The notes under the pieces are model-generated. The model saw only the letters and a program-made list of their open reading frames with translations. It made no database searches and had not been told where the DNA came from. The position numbers and the translations under genes are program-made. DNA of 36,555 bases from an uncultured Bacteroidales bacterium (GTDB taxonomy: Bacteria > Bacteroidota > Bacteroidia > Bacteroidales > P3). Below are positions 17,245 through 26,732 of the stretch, piece by piece; within the stretch, counting starts at the first letter, position 1; each line of letters starts with the position of its first letter. The stretch is from assembly GCA_900316965.1 (NCBI GenBank), contig ONEY01000019.1, forward strand, positions 1 to 36,555. Reading direction: 5' to 3'.

Positions 17245-17700
17245 ATGAATCTAGAAACTCAAATCAACAACGACATCAAGCAGGCTATGCTTAACAAGGA
17301 AAAGGATGTTCTAGAGTCGCTCCGCGCTATAAAATCGGCTATTTTGCTGCTTAAGACTGGCAAGGACGCCGTCAATGGCGAAGTTAGCGAGTCGGCTTCT
17401 ATTGCCATGCTCCAGAAACTTGTCAAACAACGTCGTGAGGCTGCCGATATTTATGTCCAGCAAAATCGTCAGGACTTGGCCGACGAGGAGCTCTTCCAGG
17501 CTTCTATTATTGAGCGTTATCTCCCTAAACAGATGAGCCGTGACGAAATTGAAGAGGCTTTGAAGGCTATCATCTCTGAGGTCGGCGCCTCTTCTCCCAA
17601 AGATATGGGCAAGGTTATGGGTCAGGCTTCTAAACGCTTCGCTGGCAAGGCCGATAACCGCGTCGTCTCTGAAATTGTGAAGTCGTTACTTAATCAATAA
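17245..17700 (+). CDS. GatB/YqeY domain protein
   Basis: This 151-residue cytosolic helical protein is of the YqeY family, which shares a tRNA-binding tail domain with the GatB subunit of the aspartyl/glutamyl-tRNA amidotransferase. Readable marks are IKQAMLNKEKDVLESLRAIKSAI near the start (N-terminal half), YLPKQMSRDEIEEAL, and GKVMGQASKRFAGKADNRVV at the end. Its exact role is not established; tRNA-related function is a family inference. The stop is two bases before the response regulator ATG, so these two are probably co-transcribed. No promoter of the -33/-7 type is visible between it and the tRNA-Phe terminator. Confidence 0.9.
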   Translation: MNLETQINNDIKQAMLNKEKDVLESLRAIKSAILLLKTGKDAVNGEVSESASIAMLQKLVKQRREAADIYVQQNRQDLADEELFQASIIERYLPKQMSRDEIEEALKAIISEVGASSPKDMGKVMGQASKRFAGKADNRVVSEIVKSLLNQ

Positions 17701-17702
17701 GT

Positions 17703-18383
17703 ATGACACGTATTCTCGTCGTCGACGACGAAGCTGACTTGTGCGAGATACTTAGTTTCAACCTTGAAAGTGAAGGGTTTGAAACTCAACGTGCATTCTC
17801 CGCTGAAGAGGCTTTGGCTCTTTTTGATAACGGTCTCCATTTCGACCTTATCCTCCTCGATGTCATGATGGATGCTATGTCGGGATTCGATTTGGCTAAA
17901 CATCTTAGGTCGATTGGTAATCAGATTCCTATCATCTTCCTTACTGCCAAAAGCTCTGAAGTGGATATGCTCGACGGTTTTGATTGTGGCGCCGACGACT
18001 ACATCACTAAGCCTTTCTCGTTCCCTACTATCCTCGCTAGGATCAAGGCGGTATTGAAACGTACTGGTGACTCTAATGCTTCTAATGATGAGACTCTGAG
18101 ATATTCTGGCCTGGAGGTTAACATACCTCGCAAGTCGGTGTCTGTTGACAGGGCGCCTGTCATGCTGACTAAAAAGGAGTTTCTTATTCTTTCGCTCCTC
18201 ATGCAGCATAGGAATGTCCATTTCAGTCGTCAGCAAATTATTGACAGGGTATGGGATGACGATATTTATGTTAACGAACGTTCGGTGGATGTTCATATCG
18301 CTCGCCTAAGGAAGAAAATAGGCTCTTACGGCGATATGATTGTTAACCACTCGGGATTTGGATATGTATTCGCCACAGAGTGA
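17703..18383 (+). CDS. OmpR/PhoB-family response regulator
   Basis: This two-component DNA-binding regulator has 226 residues. The receiver domain (1-120) has the acidic pocket D8, D9, the phosphoacceptor D53 in LLDVMMD, T81 in FLTAK and K103 in ITKPF. The winged-helix effector domain occupies about 130-225, with KKEFLILSLLMQHRN and DRVWDDDIYVNERSVDVHI, the recognition-helix region of the PhoB type, ending in GFGYVFAT. It presumably takes phosphate from the histidine kinase 70 bases downstream. Targets are unknown; a palindrome search near this operon gave nothing I can support. Confidence 0.93.
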   Translation: MTRILVVDDEADLCEILSFNLESEGFETQRAFSAEEALALFDNGLHFDLILLDVMMDAMSGFDLAKHLRSIGNQIPIIFLTAKSSEVDMLDGFDCGADDYITKPFSFPTILARIKAVLKRTGDSNASNDETLRYSGLEVNIPRKSVSVDRAPVMLTKKEFLILSLLMQHRNVHFSRQQIIDRVWDDDIYVNERSVDVHIARLRKKIGSYGDMIVNHSGFGYVFATE

Positions 18384-18453
18384 TGTTGTCTCTATTCTTC
18401 TAGCATGAAACTCTCTTTTATTTCTTTAATCAATCATATATAGTCTTAATCAG

Positions 18454-19296
18454 ATGTTTACTGTTTATCTCGTTTGCGCTCTTGTTGTCGCCGCTGTCGT
18501 TTTTTTGATTTTAAACCATTTGCGGCAGCGTAGGCTCATTCGTAAACTTACCGATCTCGCCACATCTTTGGAAGAGTCGAAAAGAAGGATTATCGAAGAA
18601 CAAGAGCGCAACAGACAGCTGAAACAGGAGATGACAAATAATATTGCTCACGAACTTAAAACTCCGGTATCAAGCATTCGTGGATACCTTGAGATTTTGC
18701 TGGGCAATAAACCTGTCGACGATGAAAAAAGAGCCTTCTTCTTGGAACGCTGCTACTCTCAAACACTTCGGCTTTCCGATCTTATCAATGACGTCTCTTT
18801 GATTAACAAGATTGAGGAGTCGTCGGCATTGTTCCCTACCGAGTCTGTCAATATCCGGGCCATAGCCGATGAGGCTGTGTTAGAATTGGATAGCTTGTGT
18901 AAGGATAATGGTATCTCCGTTAATAATTATTTGCCGGAAACTATGAATATAATGGGCAATCACAGCTTGGTTTATAGTATTTTCCGCAATTTGTTGGAGA
19001 ATGTTATCATGTATGCTGGTGATAACGTTAGCGTTACTATTGAATGCTACCGCAAAGATGACGACAGATTCTATATCCATTTTTTCGATACTGGCAAAGG
19101 GGTGGATAATAAGTATATTCCCAAACTATTCGACCGCTTTCTTCGTATCGATGAGGGTAGAAGCCGTCGTAACGGTGGTACCGGTCTGGGCCTCTCTATT
19201 GTTAAGCATGCGGTTCTTTTCCATGGCGGCGACATTTATGTGCGAAACCGCAATGAAGGCGGTTTGGAGTTTTTCTTCTCTCTGAAAAAGAAATAG
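18454..19296 (+). CDS. Sensor histidine kinase, short form with one membrane segment
   Basis: This kinase of 280 residues is paired with the response regulator. A single membrane helix spans about 3-20, followed by a basic and coiled stretch (about 25-58). The HisKA domain has phospho-acceptor H66 in NNIAHELKTPVSS. The HATPase domain has the N box NLLENVIMY (179-187), the G1 box FDTGKGVD (211-218), the F box KLFDRF (224-229) and the G2 box GTGLGLSIV (242-250), so it looks active. There is no periplasmic sensor domain: a stop codon (TAG) lies four codons upstream of the ATG in the same frame, so the start cannot be extended. The signal may be sensed in the membrane or by a partner. Confidence 0.9.
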   Translation: MFTVYLVCALVVAAVVFLILNHLRQRRLIRKLTDLATSLEESKRRIIEEQERNRQLKQEMTNNIAHELKTPVSSIRGYLEILLGNKPVDDEKRAFFLERCYSQTLRLSDLINDVSLINKIEESSALFPTESVNIRAIADEAVLELDSLCKDNGISVNNYLPETMNIMGNHSLVYSIFRNLLENVIMYAGDNVSVTIECYRKDDDRFYIHFFDTGKGVDNKYIPKLFDRFLRIDEGRSRRNGGTGLGLSIVKHAVLFHGGDIYVRNRNEGGLEFFFSLKKK

Positions 19297-19382
19297 TGGT
19301 AAGGAATTAAGACTGGGACGCCCCTTCAAATAATTATTGTTATCATCATAATCGTTACAACAAAAGAATAATACTTTCAACT

Positions 19383-19793
19383 ATGCATAAACTTCCTCTG
19401 CAACTACGTTTCAATGATGTCGACATGATGGGTCATGTCAACAACGCCGTAATAATGGAATTCTTTGATCTTGGTAAATCTCGTTATTTCGCAGACGCGG
19501 GTATTCCTGTAACTCCTGAGGAGGGCGATTTCTGTGTTATGATTGTTCACCTTGAGGTCGATTTCCATAGTCAGATACATTGGAACGATAGCGTTGCTGT
19601 GACTTCTGTTGTCTCGCATTGGGGCAATAAAAGCTTGCAGGTGACGCAGCAGGTTATAAATGCTGACAATGGTCAACCGTATGCTACTTGCCGTACTATC
19701 CTGTCTGGATATAGTCGCAGCTCGGCGACCAGCGCGCCTATTCCTGACGAGGTGAAAAAACGTGTGATGGAATATGATTCAATTGAGCATTGA
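19383..19793 (+). CDS. 4HBT-superfamily acyl-CoA thioesterase
   Basis: This hot-dog-fold thioesterase of 136 residues probably hydrolyses an acyl-CoA or acyl-ACP to free acid. The signature RFNDVDMMGHVNNAVIMEFF (9-28) contains the family's active-site Asp (D12 or D14) and the GHVNN turn preceding the hot-dog helix. The rest reads as beta strands with the expected length. No signal peptide. It lies 86 bases after the kinase and is convergent with the DUF819 gene. The natural substrate cannot be told from sequence. Confidence 0.88.
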   Translation: MHKLPLQLRFNDVDMMGHVNNAVIMEFFDLGKSRYFADAGIPVTPEEGDFCVMIVHLEVDFHSQIHWNDSVAVTSVVSHWGNKSLQVTQQVINADNGQPYATCRTILSGYSRSSATSAPIPDEVKKRVMEYDSIEH

Positions 19794-19814
19794 CAACAAA
19801 TAGTTGTTCCGTCT

Positions 19815-20996
19815 TCAGAGTATCATCAGCAGGTGGTATAGTCCTATACCTAGATAGTTGCCTATCATATAACCCAACAGTCCAACGGTGATCCCGAGGA
19901 CAACGATGTTTTTATTGTTCAACAACGCTGCGGCAAGGGGGACAAATGGAGGCGAATTGATGAGGGCTACGCTGCATACCATTACGGAATCACCATCAAT
20001 TTTGAGTAGTTTGGCAAATATAATTTGCAGTATCAACGAGCCAAGTATAATGAATCCTAGATAGTATAATATCGGCATGCTGCCAGCAATGTCCATCTCT
20101 CGCACATTACATGCTGTGGCTATTGCGAGACAGAAAACATACACGCAGTAAAGACCGAGGTCGAATGAATGTTGCTGCTTTTTCATCGAGGGCAGGAAGG
20201 ATGCTCCTATCGCCAGTGTTGTAAGTAGGAGTATAAGAACGGTCATATTGGGACCGCCATCTTTCGACACTAGCAGCGATACAACATAGGATACTGCTGC
20301 TATGGCTAGTGTTAGTGCAATGGCCAACAAGGTCGATTTCAAATGTGTTTTGTCGAACGGATTGACAGGTGTGTTGTCTTCGCCCTTCTTTGTGTCGCCG
20401 GATGAAGTATTGTCGTTGTGTGTCTGCTTGGGTGATAGCAGTTTCCGAAACACAGTTTTACCAAAGAATATTACAAAGACAAGATATAATCCTGTGACAA
20501 TGAGGTCGTAGCTCGTCATGTAAAGGTAGGTTTGGTGTGGCATGCCTACAGCCTGTTTTATGGCGCCCATATTGGGTATGCCTCCTGTGTATATTCCTGT
20601 GGCGACAGCGCATACTTGGGCGAAGGCTTTATAGTTTTCGGGGGTATGTTCTGAGGGCTGGAAAATGTAAAAGCCTGCCACGGTGGCTATAAGTACGGCG
20701 ACAAGACCTGAAAGGAATACTTTCAGCGCTTTGCCTACATGCCAGCTGTTCATGTCACATCCCATCAGCATTAGTGGTATCGCTAGAGGTACTGCCAAAT
20801 TGCTGAAAAGGGTGTTGGTGTCTATATCTACATTGAAAACAACATTGCCCTCGGGAATAAGATTGGCAACAGCAAGCCCGATGACGTAGAGTACGGTCAT
20901 TGGACTTACTTTGTCTATCCATTTCCATCGCTTAGATAGTCGCATTACAAGTAATGGGACTCCGATGAGATATATTATGGTAATGACTGTATTCAT
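19815..20996 (-). CDS. DUF819 family integral membrane protein
   Basis: This inner-membrane protein of 393 residues has about ten or eleven hydrophobic helices. The N-terminus begins directly with a membrane helix and the sequence ends in one, with a polar loop in the middle (about 190-215, SPKQTHNDNTSSGDTKKGED). Conserved-looking stretches include GGIPNMGAIKQAVG and LINSPPFVPLAAALLNNK, typical of DUF819, a family resembling secondary transporters but without a known substrate. The gene is 43 bases downstream of uvrA on the same strand and may be the last gene of that transcript. Confidence 0.85.
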   Translation of the reverse strand: MNTVITIIYLIGVPLLVMRLSKRWKWIDKVSPMTVLYVIGLAVANLIPEGNVVFNVDIDTNTLFSNLAVPLAIPLMLMGCDMNSWHVGKALKVFLSGLVAVLIATVAGFYIFQPSEHTPENYKAFAQVCAVATGIYTGGIPNMGAIKQAVGMPHQTYLYMTSYDLIVTGLYLVFVIFFGKTVFRKLLSPKQTHNDNTSSGDTKKGEDNTPVNPFDKTHLKSTLLAIALTLAIAAVSYVVSLLVSKDGGPNMTVLILLLTTLAIGASFLPSMKKQQHSFDLGLYCVYVFCLAIATACNVREMDIAGSMPILYYLGFIILGSLILQIIFAKLLKIDGDSVMVCSVALINSPPFVPLAAALLNNKNIVVLGITVGLLGYMIGNYLGIGLYHLLMIL

Positions 20997-21039
20997 CTGT
21001 GATACGTTATAGAAAGTTTCTTTTTCAAGGAGTTATTTA

Positions 21040-23877
21040 TTATTTCTTTTTTCTCATGGATTCAAGCTCCTCTTTCAAGTAAACCCCTGTAAAGTTGTCG
21101 GCTTTTTTTGCAAGTTCTTCTGGTGTGCCGGCAAAAACAATTTCGCCTCCTTTCACTCCTCCATCGGGACCTATGTCAATAATCCAGTCGGCGACTTTTA
21201 TCACATCCATGTTGTGCTCTATGACAAGAACCGTATTGCCTTTGTCGACCAACTTTTGCAATACTTCGAGAAGAACGCGTATGTCTTCAAAATGTAATCC
21301 TGTGGTTGGTTCGTCAAGGATGTACAATGTGTTGCCGGTATCGCTTTTGGCTAGTTCTGTCGCCAATTTTATACGTTGTGCCTCGCCTCCACTTAGTGTC
21401 GTTGACGATTGCCCGAGGGTGATGTAACCCAATCCTACGTCTTTGACGGCTTGAAGTTTGCGAGCTATCTTTGGGTATGGCTCGAAGAATTCCACGGCTT
21501 CGTTTATTGTCATATCCAAAATGTCGGCAATGGATTTGCCTCTGTAACGTATTTCGAGAGTCTCTCGATTATAGCGTTTGCCATTGCATACCTCACAATT
21601 GATATATACATCTGGCAAAAAATTCATCTCTATGGTGCGTACTCCGGCTCCTTTGCACGTGTCGCATCGTCCTCCGCTGACATTGAAGGAAAATCGTCCA
21701 GGCTTATAACCTCTAATTTTGGCGCTTGGCAGCATGGCGAAAAGCTGTCTTATCTCGTCAAAAATACCGACATAGGTGGCTGGGTTGGACCGTGGTGTGC
21801 GCCCTATGGGAGCTTGGTCTATCTCTATGACTTTGTCAATATTGTCAATTCCTGTTATTTTGCGGTAGGGGAGGGGCCGTTTCTGCGAATGATAGAAATG
21901 TTGGTTTAGTATAGGGTGAAGGGTCTCGTTGATGAGGCTTGATTTGCCGCTGCCGCTGACGCCGGTTACACATACAAATAGTCCCAAAGGTATGTCGAGA
22001 GTGACATCTTTTAGGTTGTTGCCTGTGGCGCCTTCAAGGACTATATGTTTGCGTTGTTTTGTGTCTCGTCGTATTGGCAACTCAATGTCGCGCACCCTAT
22101 TCAGATAGTCGCATGTCAGGGTTTTGTGTTTCAAAAATTTGTCTAAAGGTCCAGAGGCTACTATTTTGCCGCCTCTTACTCCGGCACCAGGTCCTATGTC
22201 GACAACATAGTCGGCTGAGAGTATCATATCGCGGTCGTGCTCCACAACAATGACGGAGTTGCCTAAATCGCGCAACTCTTTTAGGGCATCGATAAGACGT
22301 CGGTTGTCGCGCTGGTGAAGACCTATAGATGGCTCGTCAAGAATATAGAGCACATTGACTAGTTTGGCTCCTATCTGTGTGGCTAAGCGGATGCGCTGGC
22401 TTTCACCACCACTCAGGCTTTTTGAAGTTCGATTCAGGGACAGGTAACCTACACCGACATCGAGCAAGAATTTGGTTCGGGTATTTATTTCTCGTAATAT
22501 CTCATGAGCCACAGTGCGTCGACTTGGTTCAAGCTTTTCTTCCAGTTTACTGCTCCACTCGTGGAATTCTGTCAGGTTCATGTTGGCTACTTCGCCAATG
22601 TTTTTCCCATCAACGAGGAAACATAGGGATTCTTTTTTCAGTCGGTGTCCGTGACAGGATGGACAGGGAACGGTATTCATGAAACTTGCAGCCCATTTTT
22701 GAAGTGAGGCGGGTTGCTCATCGGTAGCCATCTCGTTGATATAGTTGGCAATACCGGGGAAACCGCTACGATATCCACTTTCGCCATCATCATTTATGCC
22801 TATGTAATCGCTTGTCCCGTAGAGAATCGCATTCATTGCTTCTTCACTAATGGTGTTAAGAGGGTCGTCAACGGTGAAGTTGTATCGGCGCCCCAAATTC
22901 TCTAGTTGACGATAAAGGTAGTTGTTTGGCGAGTATTTGCCAAGCAAGTCAAGACCTCCGTCTCGGATGCTCTTGTCTGGATTGGGAATGATTTTTTTGA
23001 TATCTATCTCTGAGATCTCTCCCAATCCGTTGCAATGCGGACAGGCGCCATAAGGCGAATTGAATGAAAAAGTGTTGGGCTCTGGCTCGGGATATGATAT
23101 GCCTGAGTCAGGATCCATAAGCATGCGGCTGAAGTAGCGGATGGAAGGATCGTTGGAACTAGCTGTATTATCGAGAACCATTAACATGCCTTTGCCTTGC
23201 TTGAAGGCTGACTTTATCGCCTCCTCGAGACGCCGCATGCTTTTCTCTCCTACTCGAATACGGTCGACGACAAGTTCAATGTCGTGGGTTTTGTATCGGT
23301 CCACTTGCATGTTGTACGTCAGCTCTCGTATTTCTCCATCTACACGCACACGGAGATATCCTTTTTTAGCAATCTGCTGAAACAGTTCACGATAGTGTCC
23401 TTTGCGGCTTCGCACTAAGGGGGCTAAAATGAGTATCTCTTTGCCGTTGTAGTCTTCGGCGATGATATTCAGAATCTGTTGCTCGGAATATCTTATCATT
23501 TTCTTGCCGCTGACATGTGAGTATGCGTCGGCGACACGCGCAAAAAGCAAGCGTACAAAGTCGTATATCTCAGTTACTGTTCCTACTGTTGAACGTGGGT
23601 TCTTGTTTGTGGTTTTTTGCTCTATGGAAATGACAGGACTAAGTCCGTTGATACTGTCAACATCGGGACGCTCCATGTTGCCGATGAACTGGCGTGCATA
23701 GGCTGAAAAGGTTTCCATATAGCGACGCTGACCTTCGGCATAGATAGTGTCGAAGGCCAGAGAAGATTTTCCGCTACCGCTGAGACCGGTAAATACTACT
23801 AGCTGGTTGCGGGGCAAGTCAATATCTATGTTCTGCAGGTTGTGTTCTCGTGCTCCTAATATTTCGAGTTTCTGCAT
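21040..23877 (-). CDS. uvrA: Excinuclease ABC subunit A
   Basis: UvrA is the DNA-damage-recognition ATPase of nucleotide-excision repair; its dimer loads UvrB. The 945 residues match the usual length. Two ABC cassettes are present: Walker [10 protein letters not shown] (31-39) and GVSGSGKSS in the second half, each with its signature ([16 protein letters not shown] and [16 protein letters not shown]) and its Walker [10 protein letters not shown] or DEPTTGLHF. The second zinc site is complete (CDTC and CEVC). The first keeps only CPHC (279-282); where E. coli has CPICG this protein reads MDPDSG. It starts 31 bases after the lytic transglycosylase stop and precedes DUF819, so all three may be co-transcribed. 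Confidence 0.97.
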   Translation of the reverse strand: MQKLEILGAREHNLQNIDIDLPRNQLVVFTGLSGSGKSSLAFDTIYAEGQRRYMETFSAYARQFIGNMERPDVDSINGLSPVISIEQKTTNKNPRSTVGTVTEIYDFVRLLFARVADAYSHVSGKKMIRYSEQQILNIIAEDYNGKEILILAPLVRSRKGHYRELFQQIAKKGYLRVRVDGEIRELTYNMQVDRYKTHDIELVVDRIRVGEKSMRRLEEAIKSAFKQGKGMLMVLDNTASSNDPSIRYFSRMLMDPDSGISYPEPEPNTFSFNSPYGACPHCNGLGEISEIDIKKIIPNPDKSIRDGGLDLLGKYSPNNYLYRQLENLGRRYNFTVDDPLNTISEEAMNAILYGTSDYIGINDDGESGYRSGFPGIANYINEMATDEQPASLQKWAASFMNTVPCPSCHGHRLKKESLCFLVDGKNIGEVANMNLTEFHEWSSKLEEKLEPSRRTVAHEILREINTRTKFLLDVGVGYLSLNRTSKSLSGGESQRIRLATQIGAKLVNVLYILDEPSIGLHQRDNRRLIDALKELRDLGNSVIVVEHDRDMILSADYVVDIGPGAGVRGGKIVASGPLDKFLKHKTLTCDYLNRVRDIELPIRRDTKQRKHIVLEGATGNNLKDVTLDIPLGLFVCVTGVSGSGKSSLINETLHPILNQHFYHSQKRPLPYRKITGIDNIDKVIEIDQAPIGRTPRSNPATYVGIFDEIRQLFAMLPSAKIRGYKPGRFSFNVSGGRCDTCKGAGVRTIEMNFLPDVYINCEVCNGKRYNRETLEIRYRGKSIADILDMTINEAVEFFEPYPKIARKLQAVKDVGLGYITLGQSSTTLSGGEAQRIKLATELAKSDTGNTLYILDEPTTGLHFEDIRVLLEVLQKLVDKGNTVLVIEHNMDVIKVADWIIDIGPDGGVKGGEIVFAGTPEELAKKADNFTGVYLKEELESMRKKK

Positions 23878-23908
23878 GATGTGCTTTTCGGATTATCGGA
23901 TGTAAGTT

Positions 23909-24901
23909 CTATATTTTGCTTATGTATTCTGTACTTTTATCCTTGCTGGAACGTATCTTGCTAATGCTTATTCCACTTTCCGCGGGTAGTTTTACTGTGT
24001 AGCTTTTGTTGGCACGATTGGTGAGCTTTTCGGTGGTAATCCATGGATTTAACTCACGGAATACTTTGTATGAAACTCCGTTTTTACTCGCAAAACTGTA
24101 GAGATCGACATTTTGTCCGCTAAGAGTTGCATTTCGTGTCGGTATAGGTGGGTATAGGTCGCAAGGACGCAGATAGAATCCATAATCTTGTGGGTGTTGC
24201 ATTACTTGTTTCATGGCAAGAATGCGGAAAACATATCGGCTGGTTTCATTGTTGAGCTTGGTATGGTAATAACTTTTGGCACTTTGTTTGTCCATGTTGC
24301 GGGTAAGCCCACCTTCGCCACAATTGTATGACGCGGCTGCGGCTGTCCAGCTTCCCAGACGGCTATACAGAGATTTCAAAAATTTGCATGCGGCTTCGGT
24401 TGAAGCCTCAATGTTGTTGCGCATGTCTATCTCGTCGTTGATTTCGAGATTGTAGGTTTGTCCTGTGGCTTTCATGAATTGCCAGAAGCCTTGGGCTTTA
24501 GCTGGTGATGTCGCGTTGGTGAGACTGCTCTCTATGACGCACAGATATTTGAAGTCTTCAGGTATTCCGTTTTTTTTCAGTATTGGTTCAATGATGGGGA
24601 AATAGCGATAGGCTCTTTTAAAACACATCATTGTGGATGTGTGACCGTATGTGAATGAAATTAGTTCGCGGTCAAGTCCTTCGCGAACATAATAAACGTC
24701 GAGTGGCACGGCTTCTCCGCAGAAGTCTAATGTGTCGGGAAGAACAGGGGAGAGAATTATGGGAAGTGTACGGCCAGATTTCAGCTGTTTACTGTTTTCT
24801 TCCTCCGAGGCTGCTCTCTTGCTGGTTGCACAAACAAAGGTGAGCATGGCTATTGCCACTACGGAAAGAACTAATGCTATGGTGCTTTTTTTGTCTTTCA
24901 T
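23909..24901 (-). CDS. Membrane-associated lytic transglycosylase (MltD-like)
   Basis: This enzyme cleaves the MurNAc-GlcNAc bond of peptidoglycan. A hydrophobic helix (about 8-24) exports or anchors it. The SLT domain spans about residues 95-225: the catalytic Glu is E124 in CVIESSLTNA, followed by AKAQGFWQFM (135-143), and AAASYNCGEGG further on. After about 265 comes a LysM-like region (SGQNVDLYSFASKNGVSYKV, then NPWIT and SYTVKLP), which would bind glycan. Length is 330 residues. It is separated from coaBC by 106 bases containing a hairpin, so it may start its own transcript, continuing into uvrA. Confidence 0.87.
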   Translation of the reverse strand: MKDKKSTIALVLSVVAIAMLTFVCATSKRAASEEENSKQLKSGRTLPIILSPVLPDTLDFCGEAVPLDVYYVREGLDRELISFTYGHTSTMMCFKRAYRYFPIIEPILKKNGIPEDFKYLCVIESSLTNATSPAKAQGFWQFMKATGQTYNLEINDEIDMRNNIEASTEAACKFLKSLYSRLGSWTAAAASYNCGEGGLTRNMDKQSAKSYYHTKLNNETSRYVFRILAMKQVMQHPQDYGFYLRPCDLYPPIPTRNATLSGQNVDLYSFASKNGVSYKVFRELNPWITTEKLTNRANKSYTVKLPAESGISISKIRSSKDKSTEYISKI

Positions 24902-24964
24902 ATTATAATAAATGGTTTAAGCGTTATAAACTATTAAACCGGCAGACCTTATTATCTTATTTCA

Positions 24965-24987
24965 GAAAAATGAGAGTGTCTCATATC
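24965..24987 (-). terminator. Probable terminator after coaBC
   Basis: A perfect 6-base stem, ATGAGA/TCTCAT with a 3-base loop (24970-24984), is followed on the minus strand by TTTT. It stands 24 bases beyond the coaBC stop and would close the bamD-rpoZ-coaBC unit before the lytic transglycosylase gene. The stem is short and only partly GC. Confidence 0.5.
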
Positions 24988-25007
24988 CCCCACGCTATCT
25001 CTTTATT

Positions 25008-26282
25008 CTAAACCTGCTGGGAACTCATTATTTCAGACAATTTGTCGGCTATATCGATGGCGACAGCTTTTTTGCTTTTCAGTTCACATTGAGTCACTTT
25101 CCCTGCCCGGTCTATGATGGTGACTTTGTTGGTGTCGTGTCCAAAACCGGCGCCTTTGTCATGCAATGAGTTTAGAACTATGAAATCGAGGTTTTTCTTT
25201 GTGAGTTTCTTTTTGGCGTTGTCAATTTCGTTGTCGGTCTCTAAAGCAAAGCCTACGAGATACTGCCCCTGACGTTTGTTTCCCCCCAAAGTGGCAAGTA
25301 TGTCAGGGTTTTGAACCAGGTGGATTGTCATTCCATCGAGGTCGTTTTGTTTCTTTATTTTATGGTCGGCTTCGTGTTCGGGACGGAAGTCTGCTACTGC
25401 GGCGCTAAGTATGGCAGCATCGCATGATTCATATTCTCGTGTCGCTGCGTCGAACATTTGCCGTGCTGAGAGTACATCAATACGGTTTATGGAGGGATGT
25501 GAGGTTGTCAAACTTGTAGGTCCCGCTACTAACGTAACTTTGCATCCTCGTTTGGCAAGTTCTTCGGCAATGGCAAATCCCATCTTGCCTGTCGAAAAAT
25601 TGCCTATGAAGCGAACTGAGTCGATCTTTTCATAGGTGGGACCGGCGGTAATCAGAATTTTCTTTCCCGTCAATATGTTTGTATCGGAATACTTCAGAGC
25701 CATTGTCTCGATGACGGCTTTTGCAATCTGCTCTGGCTCTGCCATACGTCCGTTCCCATAGGTTCCACATGCAAGCTCTCCGCTCTCACTTTCAATAAAG
25801 TGGACTCCATCGTTGTGTAGAATATCCACATTGCGTATATATGCTGGACTTTCCAACATATTGGTGTTCATGGCTGGACAGACAAATGTTGTTTTTCTAA
25901 ATGAGAGCAGAAGTGTGGATAGGGCGTCATCGGCAATGCCGTTGGCCATCTTGCCGATAATGTTGGCTGTGGCGGGGGCTACAACAATAGCATCACCCCA
26001 GTCTTTTAGTGCTATATGCTCGGTACTGTGGGTGTTGCTGCGGTCGAAAAGATCGGAATATACGCTGTTGTTCGATACAGTTTCCAATGTCAAAGGCGTT
26101 ACGAACTGCATCGCATGCTCTGTGACGGCACATCGTACTTCGGCACCAGCCTTGATGAGCAACCTGACAAGCAGGGGCGCCTTGTATGCAGCTATGCCGC
26201 CTGTTATTCCGACAATGATGTGCTTGCCTTGTAGTGGAGCTGTCGTTGCCGGTGTGACGACAACGGATTCGTCATTCTTCAT
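25008..26282 (-). CDS. coaBC: Bifunctional phosphopantothenoylcysteine decarboxylase/phosphopantothenate--cysteine ligase
   Basis: CoaBC carries out two consecutive steps of coenzyme A synthesis: coupling of phosphopantothenate to Cys using CTP, then FMN-dependent decarboxylation. The CoaC half (about 18-195) has the FMN segment GITGGIAAYKA (25-35), active-site H89 in STEHIALKDW, N139 in PAMNTNM, and C172 in GELACGTYGNGRM. The CoaB half (from about 205) has ITAGPTYEKIDSVRFIGN (211-228), where N228 corresponds to the acyl-cytidylate-binding Asn, and SAAVADFRPEHEADHKIKK with the key lysine. The 424 residues are normal. The start overlaps the end of rpoZ by 11 bases, so they are translationally coupled. 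Confidence 0.96.
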   Translation of the reverse strand: MKNDESVVVTPATTAPLQGKHIIVGITGGIAAYKAPLLVRLLIKAGAEVRCAVTEHAMQFVTPLTLETVSNNSVYSDLFDRSNTHSTEHIALKDWGDAIVVAPATANIIGKMANGIADDALSTLLLSFRKTTFVCPAMNTNMLESPAYIRNVDILHNDGVHFIESESGELACGTYGNGRMAEPEQIAKAVIETMALKYSDTNILTGKKILITAGPTYEKIDSVRFIGNFSTGKMGFAIAEELAKRGCKVTLVAGPTSLTTSHPSINRIDVLSARQMFDAATREYESCDAAILSAAVADFRPEHEADHKIKKQNDLDGMTIHLVQNPDILATLGGNKRQGQYLVGFALETDNEIDNAKKKLTKKNLDFIVLNSLHDKGAGFGHDTNKVTIIDRAGKVTQCELKSKKAVAIDIADKLSEIMSSQQV

Positions 26283-26670
26283 TTTTCTTATCAGTTGCGC
26301 CCTCGGCTATGGCTTCGTTCTCCATGGCCTCCAAACGCTGCATATTTTGGTCTTCCTTGGCGGGATTGCGAAAATAGATTTCACCGTTCAAGTATTCCTG
26401 TGTTGCTTGTAGTGTTGGCTTGGGAAGCTGTTCATAGTGACGCACTACCTCTATTTGTTCACGGTTTTCATAAATCTCATCCATGGTGTCGATACCAGAC
26501 GAAAACTCCTCAATTTTTTTGTGGAGCTCGCGTTTCATATCGCTGGCGATTTGGTTGGAACGTTTTGAAAGTACGGCAACGGTCTCATAAATGTTGTTTG
26601 TACCCTCGCTGAACAATTCGGTGTTTCTGGTGATGGTAGTGTTAATGGGTCTGTTTTTTTTGGTTTCCAT
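26272..26670 (-). CDS. rpoZ: RNA polymerase omega subunit, Bacteroidota type
   Basis: This small RNA polymerase assembly subunit (Rpb6/omega superfamily) has 132 residues. The N-terminal half carries the omega-like core, NTTITRNTELFSEGTNNIYE followed by AVLSKRSNQIA, and the C-terminal half is specific to Bacteroidota (LPKPTLQATQEYLNGEIYF, about 95-115). No membrane or export signal. It lies between bamD and coaBC, its usual position in this phylum, which supports the call as strongly as the sequence does. Its end overlaps coaBC by 11 bases; bamD ends 62 bases upstream. Confidence 0.85.
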   Translation of the reverse strand: METKKNRPINTTITRNTELFSEGTNNIYETVAVLSKRSNQIASDMKRELHKKIEEFSSGIDTMDEIYENREQIEVVRHYEQLPKPTLQATQEYLNGEIYFRNPAKEDQNMQRLEAMENEAIAEGATDKKNEE

Positions 26671-26732
26671 TTGTATATGTTGGATTATTAATTTTTTTTG
26701 AGTCTATAGTCTTTTGTCAACAGCCTTTTCCA

